A stretch of 64,000 nt of DNA from positions 3,517,275-3,581,274 of the forward strand of contig FN649727.1 in assembly GCA_000310025.1 (NCBI GenBank), written 5' to 3'. Of this stretch, positions 1 to 10,821 are shown in pieces (within the stretch, counting starts at the first letter, position 1; the number at the start of each line of letters is the position of its first letter). Below the pieces are notes generated by a model, which did not search any database, had not been told where the DNA came from, and saw nothing but the letters and a program-made list of their open reading frames with translations. The translations under genes were made by a program, and so were the position numbers. Origin of the DNA: Ectocarpus siliculosus (taxonomy: Eukaryota; Sar; Phaeophyceae; Ectocarpales; Ectocarpaceae).

Positions 1-3000
1 CTCCGCTCTCCAGCGGTACTGGGTGCAGCGGCGTGCAGAGGCACCTTCAGGGGGCAGCAAGCACAGCGTGTGTCTCCCTGCGCCGCTGCTCCAGCCGCGT
101 GGACTACTGTCCGAGCTGTCGGCGTACATCACCGCACGTTCTGGGACTGGAGCGGCACGGGCAAAGGCGGGGATCAGGGGAGCAGCAAGGGGAGCGGCGG
201 TGCGGCAGACGGCGGCGGTGGCGGCGGTAGCGGTGGCGGGATTCCGAGGAACGGCAAGGGCAAACCCGGCGGCTCAAGTGAGAGGCAGGAGATGTCTTGA
301 TTCAAAAATTCACGCGCGTGTACCCAACCAATACTGCTGTGCTATCTTATCTCCACCTCCATCAGTTGTATCATTGACATCTACAGTATGTAGACATGGA
401 GACGCTCTACGAGCTTCGAAAGGGCGTGACCTTGTCGGTCGTACCCGCTCTTGCTAGTGTAACGGGGACGAGATAGCCAGGTTCCGTAGGCAAATATGCG
501 GCGCAACCTCAGCGGGCCATTTTGAAAGCTGAACCCGCAAAAAGGCAGCAGTGGGCGCATCTCTTGAGGACTTTGGGATCACGAAGCAGGTGCCACGTGT
601 CTTACCGGCAAAGCGGCAGCAACGTGTCTGGGTTCTGTCACGCACTCCAGGCAACATTAACCGCACAAAGCGGCGGCATCACTTGTAGTCAACGAACAGC
701 TTTGGGGGGGCGCCTGTACGGTACTTCAAAGAAGAGCACTGAGTTATAGTACACATGCACCCGCTTTCATACATTTGGTGGACCCCCTGCCACTTTCTTG
801 CTTCTGTTGCACTTGAACTGCATCCGCCTCCACTCTCGCTGAACGCGGAGGTTGTAATGCCGGACAGGCGACGGGCATGATGTACCCGCCCACACCAATC
901 CAACACGAGTGATCAACGGTTGCTGTCTCGTGCCCACACAAACCTCAACCTCTTTCAACGCCGCCATCCGCCTTGAGCCGTCCACAGCATCGATCACGAC
1001 AATGTACTGTAGTCGAGCGAAATATCTGTTCTACATTGGGCACGCCGAGGGTATCGTTTCACGTAGAAATTGTTGTCGCTGTTCCACCTATCCCTCCCAG
1101 AATGCCCTGGCGAACTATGTATACTACCACTGCTGTGGCGTTAGCAACAGCCCGCCGCGTAGAGGCAATCGATCCCCTTACTCCCCTCGCTTCCTTCTCG
1201 CCTGTTTGGTTCGTCACGACGCGATTCCCGCCCGACACCACACGCGCGGACCTGTCGATCGATACGTAGATGGCGTGGGCGAGGCGGCCGCGGAGGAGCA
1301 GCCCCCGTCTCCCGGTAGCGGCGGCGCGGCGGCGTCTTCGCCGATGCTAGTCGGCTCGGGCGACCAGGCGCCCCGGCCATCGCGGTTGGTCGGTCTGCCG
1401 ATCAAGTGGCGGCCGCTGTTCCCCACCACGGCGTACACGTACACCATCACCAACCCCGACGTCCTCACCGCGGTGGCCAAGTCGAGCCGGGTGTGTCGCG
1501 TGTTGTAGCCACAGGCATAGTTTCGAACGTGCCGTTGCTATCTATCTATTGGGGCTGCGTGTGCCGCTTGACTGACTGAATCGTGGTGGGTGGAGGGGCC
1601 TTTTGGGATGTATTGTCATGTGCGTGGATGTTGTGGTCTTGTCGAGTGGGTTGGTGGAGTCAACCTGGGTGAACAAACAATGCACGCACTTCATGGGGTA
1701 GTTGTAGGGCGACTCTTTCGGTACATGTAATATTATTTTTTATCATCCTGATTGTAACGCACGTTTAGCTGTGGTGGGGTTGATCCACCTTCTTTGCCGG
1801 GTCCACCTTATTTTTTTATTTGTTCCGATTGTGTGCTTCCGCGTGACACATCTTCTTCTGCGCTCGTCGTTCTTGTGGACCCTCTCTTTCCTTTGCTCCC
1901 CCACCCCGTTCTTTCTCGCCGCATACCTACCTCTCTTCAACACTTTTGCCCGTCATCCCCGACACCGTCTTCGAACGATCGCACGGCTCGCGGCGGCGCA
2001 GAGCGGGTTCCCGTACGTGGCCGTTTTCTTGCGCAAGGAGCCAGAATGGAACCAGGGCGCCGAGGCGGACAGCGAGGCCTCGGGAGAGACGGCGGCGGCG
2101 GAACCGCCGGACGATGCTTCCACTGCCGTGGGGGACAACAAGGATGGCGTCGTCGAAGGGGCGGCGGAGAACGCCGTTCAGCAGACGTTCCCCGAAGTGA
2201 TCACCAGCATCGACGAAATCCATGGGGTCGGCACTCTGGCTCAGGCGAGTGCTCTTTGGTGGGTACGGTACAGGAAGTTAAAACGAGAATTGTGAAGAAA
2301 GTAGAGACACGGAAACCGGATGTTTTCGAGGCACGCATTTTGTCAATCACGTGTTTTTAGCGCTGCGCCTTTTTTTAGCGGAACTGACTGGACATTTGTT
2401 ACCGGCGTGCGGTCTTGTTTGGAATTATTTCGTCACACACCGTTGGCAGCTGTCCAATCCGTGCGGCGCTTAATACGGTGCCATAGAGTTAATGGCGCTG
2501 TGCAGCTTTTGGCCCGGGCAGGGGACGGGGACGCGGGGAAGGAAGAGGGGGACGAGCTGTGATATCTCGCATACGGGGAATAAATAACTAGAGACACACG
2601 TTGCAGATCACGTCAGCAGGAAACGCCTCGGTCTCTTCTCTGTACGGCGAGAGCGCATATCGTAGCGCATTTGTGTATGTGTTTTTGGGTGTCTAGCCCG
2701 TTGAAAGTCCGTCGTGCTGTTTTGTTCCCAATGCCGTGGCAATTCTGCTGTGCGGATAGTTTCCGATGTTACCTGTGGTTTTTCCGTGTGCTGTGGTGAG
2801 GTGTACACAGACAGTAATTTGCTGACTCCAAGGAAACGACGTATGCACCATGTAACGATTGGCGGCAGGTGGCCGATATCCGACCGTCGGCGCTGCCCGG
2901 AGAGGTGCAGCTGCTGCTGGTCGGGCACCGGCGCCTCTCAATCAAGGAGGTCGTCTCTCTCGGCCCGCCCCTGGAGGTGGAGGTGGACCACTGGAACACG

Positions 3001-3029
3001 TGCGTGCTCTTTCGATTTTCTTGCTGTGG

Positions 3030-3075
<46 letters not shown>

Positions 3076-3837
3076 TTACTACTGCCGTGTGTTGTTGGTG
3101 TCCCATGGCGTGGTGTGATCGCTGGTGTTGCTTCACTGCCGCCGTCGACTGGTCCCGTTTATCCTCGCGCATACCACAAGCACATGACGGTTAACATGAT
3201 CGCCATACTGTAGGTAATAATCGTGGCTCTTGCTTCTTCGCCTTGCTGGTTTGTACTCGCGTGGCCGACCCCCCGCCCCACCCCCACCATCGTCAACAAA
3301 CCAGCGGCGAGTTCGATGCAGACTCGGAAGTGATCCGCGCCTACTGCCAAGAGATCCTGAGCACGGTCCAAGAGGTGGTTGTCCTCAACCCTCTCCTTAG
3401 GGAGCGCATCACGTTCTTCAGCGAGCGAAACATCAACGTCCACAACCCCTTCAAGCTGGCCGACCTCGCGGCGACCCTCAGTTCGGGCAGCCCAGACAAG
3501 CTGCAGGCGGTGCTCACCGAGCAGAACCCGGAGCAACGCCTGCGCCTGGCGCTTGACATCATCTCCAAGGTGTGTCGGTGCACCTATATTTGTCGGTATC
3601 TTGGTGTCTCATGGGAGAGCTGTATCGTGTGTTGGGTTTGGGGGACTGCCTGTCGCTTGTTGACTCAATTCTTTTGTCGGGATGTCATGAGGAATTTGTT
3701 TTGGCTCACTGGCGTGTGTGTGTCTATGGTTGTGTTATGGTAGGGTTTCCATCCGAAAAGGAGAGAGAAGGGGGTGGAGTGCATGGTGGAGGAGGGGTCT
3801 TCTGCGGGTGCGTTGTTACGTTTTGTGTCTTTTTATT

Positions 3838-3914
<77 letters not shown>

Positions 3915-6900
3915 ACTTTGTTTTTGATTCCATTTTTTGTGCCGAGGTCTCGTTGCGCGATATTCCGCCCCGACACAAGTCGCTCTTTGTAGTTATATGT
4001 GTCAGAACAACATGCAAGTGTTGTCGATGTCTGCGGGAGAGCGAGAGGTTCTTCGCCTGCGGCAGCAGGACATCAAGTACAGTAGCACGCTTAGCCGACC
4101 CTTTTTCCTTTTTCGCATGTGGTTGCTTCGCGGTAATTTGTTTTCACGCAGGTACAATGGCCCCTGTGTCATATTTTCGCGTTCAGTTCGCTTCTGCCAG
4201 CGGAGATACCCCTCCGGGACAAATAACCTAGCGAACCCTTCATGGTATGCGTATGGCTTGATTTGTTTATTTTCTTCTGCTTGCAACCGCAGGAAAGGGA
4301 GGTGCTCCGGCTGCAGCAGGACATCAAGCAGCAGGTGGACCAGAAGATGACAAATCAGAAGAGGACCTACTTCTTGCAGGAGCAGCTCAAGTCGATCAAG
4401 AAGGAGCTTGGGCTTGAGAAGGACGATAAGGAGGCCATCCTCAACAAGTTCCGGGACAGAAGGAAAAAGATCAAGGTCTGGTGGTGTGTTGGAAGTGGAC
4501 GAAAAGCACAATACTGGTGTTCCGACTTTCGCTGAAACGAGCAAGAAGGGATGGGCAGAAGAACGAAAGTGTACAACAGTTGGATAGTTATGGAGAGAGA
4601 TGGGACGGATGGATCAAGGAAACAGGAGGCCAACGGTAGTTTGTGAAGACGGGCGGGACGTATGGAACAGAAGCAAAAAAACAGATTTTGATGGTTTGGA
4701 ATCGGGGGAAGAGAGATGGAGATACGGAAGATTTTGGCCTCAAGATTTGATGATTTTGAAGATGGCCAGCGAGCTTCGACATGAACGGACGGAGAGACAT
4801 ACACACAGAGAAAGCCATATACACAGACAAACAGCAAAAACGCAAAAGAGTCGACAGCCGGCAACCCTGGGGGATTGTGTCGGTCCCCGCCTTCTTCTCT
4901 TGTTGCACCCAACACGACGCCACCACCGCACGCACGCCTCTACCGCCACGGTACGGTATGCATACAACGGTTCGTTTTTTTGCACCAGGAGATTACGAAG
5001 GAAGCGGAGAAGGCGATCGAGGAGGAGCTTGAGAAGCTGTCGTCCCTGGAGAAGAACAGCCCGGAGTTCAACGGCACCAAGAGCTACCTCGACTGGCTGA
5101 CCCAGCTGCCGTGGGGACACGCCTCGGTGGACAACTTCGACCTCAAGAAGGCCAAGGAGGGGCTCGACGAGGTATGTATATCGTGGACGGATGTGAAGGG
5201 GGAGGGGGGGAGGGGGGTGTACTCATATAAACGCATGCTGTCGTCGTTAGACCATTGAGAGGGGAGGAGGGGGGGGATTTTCCATCTTTCCAATGGACCC
5301 CTCGATGTATTTTTTTCTCTCTCTACGTGTTGAAGCGTTTGTGCTTTGTTATATGGGAGGGGGGAACAAGCTTCCTTCCGCGTGAGCAATTTTCCTCTAG
5401 GGTTTGAGATGGGTGTGTGTATCCAGAGCGTGCGGTATGATGCGCACAGCCCTTCTTTCGTTCTCCCCCCACCCCACCCGCGAGTGGCGTTATGTTTTTT
5501 TTCGACGCACAAGGCCTGTAAGGAATAGGTCTGCTGCGGATTGACCCGGTGCGGACGAGATCAAAACCCCTTTAAGGGTGGCGCGCCGCCCGCCCCATTG
5601 CCATCGCGGGGGTTGCAGGAAATGCTCCAGGGCCGGGTTTTGGGACCAGGATTCCAACACCAAACACTTTTGTCTTTGCAACCTTCCCCGCACTGCGCGT
5701 GGATAAGAAGTGCGTGGTTGATCTTGTCTCTACTTCTCCCCCCCCCCCCCGCCTACTCTATGGGTGAAGGACCATTACGGGCTGGACGACATCAAGGAGC
5801 GCATCCTGGAGTTCATCGCCGTCGGCAAGCTGAGGGGCGGGGTGCACGGCCGCATCCTCTGCTTCGTGGGGCCGCCCGGCGTGGGGAAGACTTCGATCGG
5901 GCACAGCATCGCCAAGGCCCTCGACAGGGAGTTCTACAGGTTTAGCGTCGGCGGTCTCCGAGACGTGGCGGAAATTAAGGGGCACAGGTGTGCATGTATG
6001 TTTGCGTCGACCGCGCTAACCGGCTGGCCAATAAGCAGGCGTCGGGAAGTGAACGTTGCAGCATGAGACAGATCGGTGGAAGTGACCGAGGAGACTTTCG
6101 TGCCTCCACTGGGTGCCACTTTTGCTCTTGGGAGGGTTTGGGAAGGAAAGGAACAAGGCGCAACGCAGACAAACGCAGAGACGAAAACGCGTGTGTGTGC
6201 AAATTCACCGATACTTGAGTTAATGCCATTCATGTTATGTGCGTAATCATCCCCTTGCCCCCCGCCCCGAGTTTACTCTGTCGTTGTTGTCGTGGCGGCA
6301 TTGTCGTCGTCGTCATCATCATCACGCAGGCGGACGTACGTTGGGTCAATGCCGGGCAAGCTGATTCAGTGCCTCAAGGTCACGGGCACCAACAACCCCG
6401 TGGTGCTCATCGACGAGATCGACAAGCTCGCCAGGGCGCATGACGGAGACCCCGCTTCGGCCCTGCTCGAGGTCCTGGACCCTTCCCAGAACAGCGCCTT
6501 CCTGGACAACTACCTCGACGTGCCCGTAGACCTGTCCAACGTGAGCGCTAGCGTCCGGCGACGATCTGGCCTGTTGAGACAAAGACAAATCCCTCTTTTG
6601 TATGTGGTTGCTGTGTTTTACCGCCATGCACGGAGCGTGAAGGTTGAGACTTTGCTTGTGAACAGGGCATGTTGTATGTCGATAGGGCCCGTGTCCTGAG
6701 CGGGCCCGCTGGCCTCGTTTAGACCTGTGCCGAAAACGATTAACGTGAGTGTACTTCAAAGTTCAAGGAAACAAGCGTTTTTGTGTTTGTCTCGCTGTAG
6801 ATTTGTATTGCGTGATTTCAGCAATGGTTGGTGGGAAACGCGCAAGTTCGTGCCCCTACCGCCGCGGTTTCTAGGGCTGCTGCTGCTACTGCTGCTGCTG

Positions 6901-9451
6901 CTGCTGCTGCTGCCGTTGTGGCTTGTACACGTGCTGATCGATGTATCCCTTGCTGCCCACGCCACATGGATGCAGTGCCTCTTCATTTGCACCGCAAACG
7001 TGCTGGACACGATTCCGGGGCCTCTGAAGGACCGCATGGAGGTGATCAGGCTTTCCGGCTACGACCTACCGGAGAAGGTGAGGTAGAAGGAGAGGTAGAA
7101 GAGGAGTGGACCCAAGGTTCGCGGGTGGGAGATGTGTAAGAAGCCGGGGGAGAGAACAGGGAAAGAGAGGAGGTACTGTATGAGATCAGCGTCAGCACTA
7201 CCGTTTGGTGCTGGGAACTGATGCGCCGAGGCAGCGTATGTCATCCTATCCGCTGTCCCCTCTCCCTCCCTCCCCCCCTCCCTCTGCTGCCGCTGGTTAT
7301 ATTTGATTCGTTTTTACGGGGACAATGCCACCATCTTGTGTTGTCGTTTTTGCCCTTTTTTGCAGGTTGCCATTTCGGAGCAGTACCTGATACCCAAGGC
7401 TCGGAAAGATCACGGCATGGACAAGGTGCGACTGAACAATCTGTCAGAAGCTTGTTTGTTGTTTATTTCGTGTAAGAGAAGCTGTTGCCTTGTCTCGTGT
7501 AACCCCCCCCCCCCGCTGCTGAGTGTTTCCCGCGTTGTCTCGAAGTGTGTGATGCCTTGCTTCGCTATGCCGTGCTGCTCCTTGTGTTGATAGAGGTGCT
7601 TCCGCCTTTGCATGGCAGTCCCCATGATTCCCTTCGGCTATAACTCGCACGTCATCAGCGATGAGAGACAAAAATGTGCCGCGCAGCGTTTCTCGTTCTC
7701 GTGGCCTGCTTTTCCGCGTGCGAGCCTCGCAAACTGATTGTCCCCATAGTATGACGTTGCACTAGTTAATGCTGCACGTATCGTTTGTGTTTTCGCAGGA
7801 CAACCGGCTGGGTCACGTTGAGATCGAGCGCGAGGCGATCGAGACTTTGGCAAGATGGTACGCCCGCGAGGCTGGAGTTCGCAACCTCTCCAAGCTGGTC
7901 GACAAGGTACTGTAATGAGCACGAGCTGCTATCGCTGTTGCTGTTAGTTGCGGCGGTTGTGGCGGTGTCAATCGTTGTTTGTTTGCAGCGTTGGCATCAA
8001 GGGGCGGTGGCGGTGTTTGGTGGCGTTGAAAGGGCTTTACGCGATGGTGGCGGAGGGAGGTGAGAGGTAACAAGGAAGCTACGACAGTGCTCGAACGCTT
8101 CAAAGGACCAGAGAGCGCTGCGGCCGCGTTTCGCTGTCGATTGCGAATCAGCTCTCTCTGGTCCGCACAATCAGCGAACACAACCTAGCTCGTAAGTCAA
8201 TTGACTGACATATCGCTGCTGGTGGTGTTCTATTTTGTTTTGCCGCTCACCTCCTGCCAAGGCACACCTGATTTACCTAGTTTGTGCGATGCGGCGAGCA
8301 CTCGTTTGTTGAGAATTGGGTGGATATCGTTGGACCTCGGGGCGAAACGCATCGGCCGCCCCTCTCCTGCCTGTATCCTCACCCGGTCGAAAAACTTGGA
8401 GCAGATTCACAGAAAACTGGCTCTGGAGATGGTTCTCGAGGACCAGGAGGCAACAGCGGCGGCGGCGGCGGCGAGCGAGGAGGAGGAGGTTTTAACAACA
8501 TCGTCGCGAAAGGGGGGGGACGGGGAGGCGGCGGGGTTGGTGGTGGTAGAGGCGGGGTCGCCGACAGTAGAAGAGGGGGTGGTGGCGGACAACGCAGCAG
8601 CGGGAGTACCTGAGGAGGAGGGGGAGAGGGACGGGGTCGCCGGAAAGGAACCAAAGGCTTGGGTTGTGACGAAGGAGAACCTGGACAAGGTGACATTCTT
8701 TCGATTCGATTCGATATGGTTTGGCTACATGTAGTTGGCTGATTCTACACTTGCGTGTGTGCTCTTTTGTTGTTGTTGTAAATAGCATCGACCGCGCCGA
8801 ACGGCTGGCCAATGAGAATACATCCGTCTTGCAGCGGCGGGGAAATTAACGGCAACACGCGCGGGCGCGCCTGCCTGCGAGAGTGTATTTGCTTTGTTGT
8901 TGGAGAGGGGGGGGTGGAGAGTGATTATAAACACAACGGTCGACTCAACAATCATGCGTACCTACCCACTGCCGCATTATATTCCGTCTGTTCAGTACGT
9001 CGGGAAGCCGACTTTCACCTCCGACCGCCTCTACGAGGGCGCGTCGGCCCCGCCCGGCGTCGTGATGGGCCTGGCCTGGACGGCCATGGGCGGCTCTTCC
9101 CTCTACGTCGAGGCGATGGCAATCCGACCGCCGACAGATGCGTCGGCCTTGCCGTCATCGGGCGAGGGTGCGGGATCGGGATCCGGGTCGGCGGGCGCGC
9201 GTCTTCGGACCACGGGACAGCTCGGAGACGTCATGAACGAGAGCGCACAGGTGATGATCAGGGGGTGGTGGTAGGGGGGTTGTTACATGCACATGCGCAT
9301 GTTTTGGGCTGCTTGGATAGATCGAGCGTATTGTTGTTGTTGTTGTTTCTGGTTGTACCCCCAACCCTCCCGTATGCCGCGTCGGCGATATACTAAGTAG
9401 GCGATCAGCTGTTCCTAAACGCTGAAGACCACGACAACACGACATGGATAC

Positions 9452-9539
<88 letters not shown>

Positions 9540-9907
9540 TCCCGTGCCATTACCGCCCGCGTGCAAGTCACCGTTGACCCCTCCCCCCCCCAACGCGTCT
9601 GCCCCGACCCCGAAAACAATCAGATCGCCTACTCCGTAGCGCGAGAGTGTCTTGGAAAGCTGCGGCCGGCGAGCGCTTTGTTCTTCGAGAAGGCGGCGGA
9701 GGTGCACATGCACGTGCCGGAGGGGGCGACGCCGAAGGATGGGCCCTCGGCCGGAGTGACGATGGTAACGGCGCTGCTGTCGCTCGCGACGGGGACGTCG
9801 GTGCGGGAGGACCTGGCGATGACGGGAGAGCTCTCGCTAACGGGAAAGGTGAGGCCCATGGGCTGGAAGCAAGGCCTCGACGCACGAAGCCATCAAATAC
9901 ATCATGC

Positions 9908-9982
<75 letters not shown>

Positions 9983-10821
9983 CGTCTTGTCTCTCTCGCT
10001 CTGTCCGTCTGTCTTTCCCGTCTCCCCCACCCCCTCTCTCCTTCTCTCTCTCTTCCTTTGTTCCGTGCTGCTCCACCAAAGAAACCCTGGTTTGCGGTGT
10101 AGTTACCATCTGACCTACCACCCAACACCGCCGTGTCGGCGCGGTCGTTTTGAGCTCTTGCCGGCCCTTTCGATTATGCGTCATTTTGATTGATTTCTGT
10201 GTATCATACGACGTTTTTTTGCTCTTCGTCCCAAAGGTGCTGCCGGTGGGCGGAATCAAGGAGAAAACCATCGCGGCCCGGCGTGCGGGCGTGCAGTGCC
10301 TCGTCTTCCCGCAGGGTAACAAGCGAGATTTTGAGGAGCTGCCGGAATACCTTAGGGACGGCTTGGAGGCGAGTTTCCCTTTTTTTTTTCCTGATCGTTT
10401 CCGTGTTGGTGTTTTTAGGCGGGTGTGTGCTCTGGGATGTGAGGTGAAACGGACTGGCTACTGTTTTTTTCGTGTTTGTGTTGTTTGTTGTTTTCTTTTT
10501 TAGTTTTTGACAACGATTAAAGGGAGATGGTGGTGTTTGTTCGTATTCGTTGACGTTAATGTAGCTTTAGCTTCGACACCCCTCAGGCGGGCCCTCTCGC
10601 TTCTGTGTTTGTGGGTGCTTTGCTCTGCCATCGAGTATTTCCCTTGCCTCGATTTTGGCTGATTTTCCGAACCCTTTGAAGCGCCTCAACGGGATCCGTA
10701 TGCCCTCCCCCCCCCCCCGACTTGGAAACAGGTCCACTTTGCCAGCGAATACGGAGACGTGTTCGGTGTCGCTTTCGGAAAGAAAGCGGAGTCGGCTAGC
10801 TCATCGCCCGCGCCTCAATGA
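1..10821 (+). CDS. LONP1: Mitochondrial-type ATP-dependent Lon protease (17 exons, 5' end outside window)
   Basis: Lon is a hexameric AAA+ serine protease of the mitochondrial matrix that unfolds and degrades damaged proteins. Proposed exons: <1-277, 1270-1490, 2002-2244, 2869-2999, 3305-3569, 4293-4475, 4989-5171, 5770-5987, 6330-6540, 6976-7077, 7366-7425, 7799-7906, 8405-8689, 8996-9250, 9624-9848, 10237-10368, 10732-10821. Phases agree at every junction and give 1062 visible residues. The order is an Arg/Ala-rich presequence with a Gly-rich linker, the Lon substrate-binding domain (motif [11 protein letters not shown]), a coiled coil, Walker A GPPGVGKT (5869-5892), Walker B VVLIDEID, and the protease domain with catalytic Ser in PKDGPSAG (9747-9749) and Lys in GGIKEK (10258-10260). 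Exon 12 carries a low-complexity acidic insertion. The first exon is open to the left edge with no ATG in frame, so the start is upstream; exon 1 and its junction are the least certain part. Introns after 2244 and 10368 use GC donors. Confidence 0.95.
3036..3083. repeat. (ACT)n microsatellite in Lon intron
   Basis: Nine or more ACT units followed by imperfect units, 36 bases after the donor at 2999. It lies wholly within the intron. Confidence 0.9.
3838..3914. repeat. (GTC)n microsatellite, about 25 uninterrupted units
   Basis: A perfect 77-base GTC tract in the Lon intron between 3569 and 4293. It produces long Ser, Val, Arg or Asp runs in the different frames; these are artefacts, not protein. 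Confidence 0.97.
4029..4077 (+). repeat. Decayed partial copy of Lon exon 6 inside the preceding intron
   Basis: This stretch translates to [13 protein letters not shown], almost the same as the start of the real exon at 4293 ([12 protein letters not shown]). The DNA is clearly related but has an extra codon and diverges after the Lys codon. It lies about 260 bases upstream of the real exon in the same intron. It looks like a local duplication of an exon start. It could be a decoy or an unused alternative exon, because a stop-free reading frame is short here and no convincing donor follows. Confidence 0.6.
5204..5258 (-). mobile_element. LINE-tail relic in a Lon intron
   Basis: On the minus strand this reads TCAATGGTCTAACGACGACA, then a GCATGC-containing stretch, GAGTACA and a C-rich tract. 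That is the same order as the 3' end of the LINE at 49867-49924. It sits directly after the donor at 5171. Only the tail is present, so it is either a severely 5'-truncated copy or a SINE that borrows the LINE tail. Confidence 0.6.
6877..6913. repeat. (CTG)n microsatellite in Lon intron
   Basis: About eleven CTG units with one interruption, upstream of the exon beginning at 6976. Confidence 0.9.
9454..9536. repeat. (CT)n microsatellite, about 41 units
   Basis: A perfect dinucleotide run in the Lon intron just before the exon at 9624. It may act as an over-long polypyrimidine tract. Confidence 0.97.
9912..9982. repeat. (CT)n microsatellite in the following Lon intron
   Basis: About 30 CT units and then a degenerate CT-rich tail, starting 64 bases after the donor at 9848. 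Confidence 0.95.

Noticed and set aside
3572-4231. Long open frame with a poly-Ser run
   Set aside because: Produced by the (GTC)n microsatellite inside a Lon intron.
9444-10193. 249-codon open frame across Lon exon 14
   Set aside because: Only 9624-9848 is Lon; the rest is CT-repeat translation and intron.
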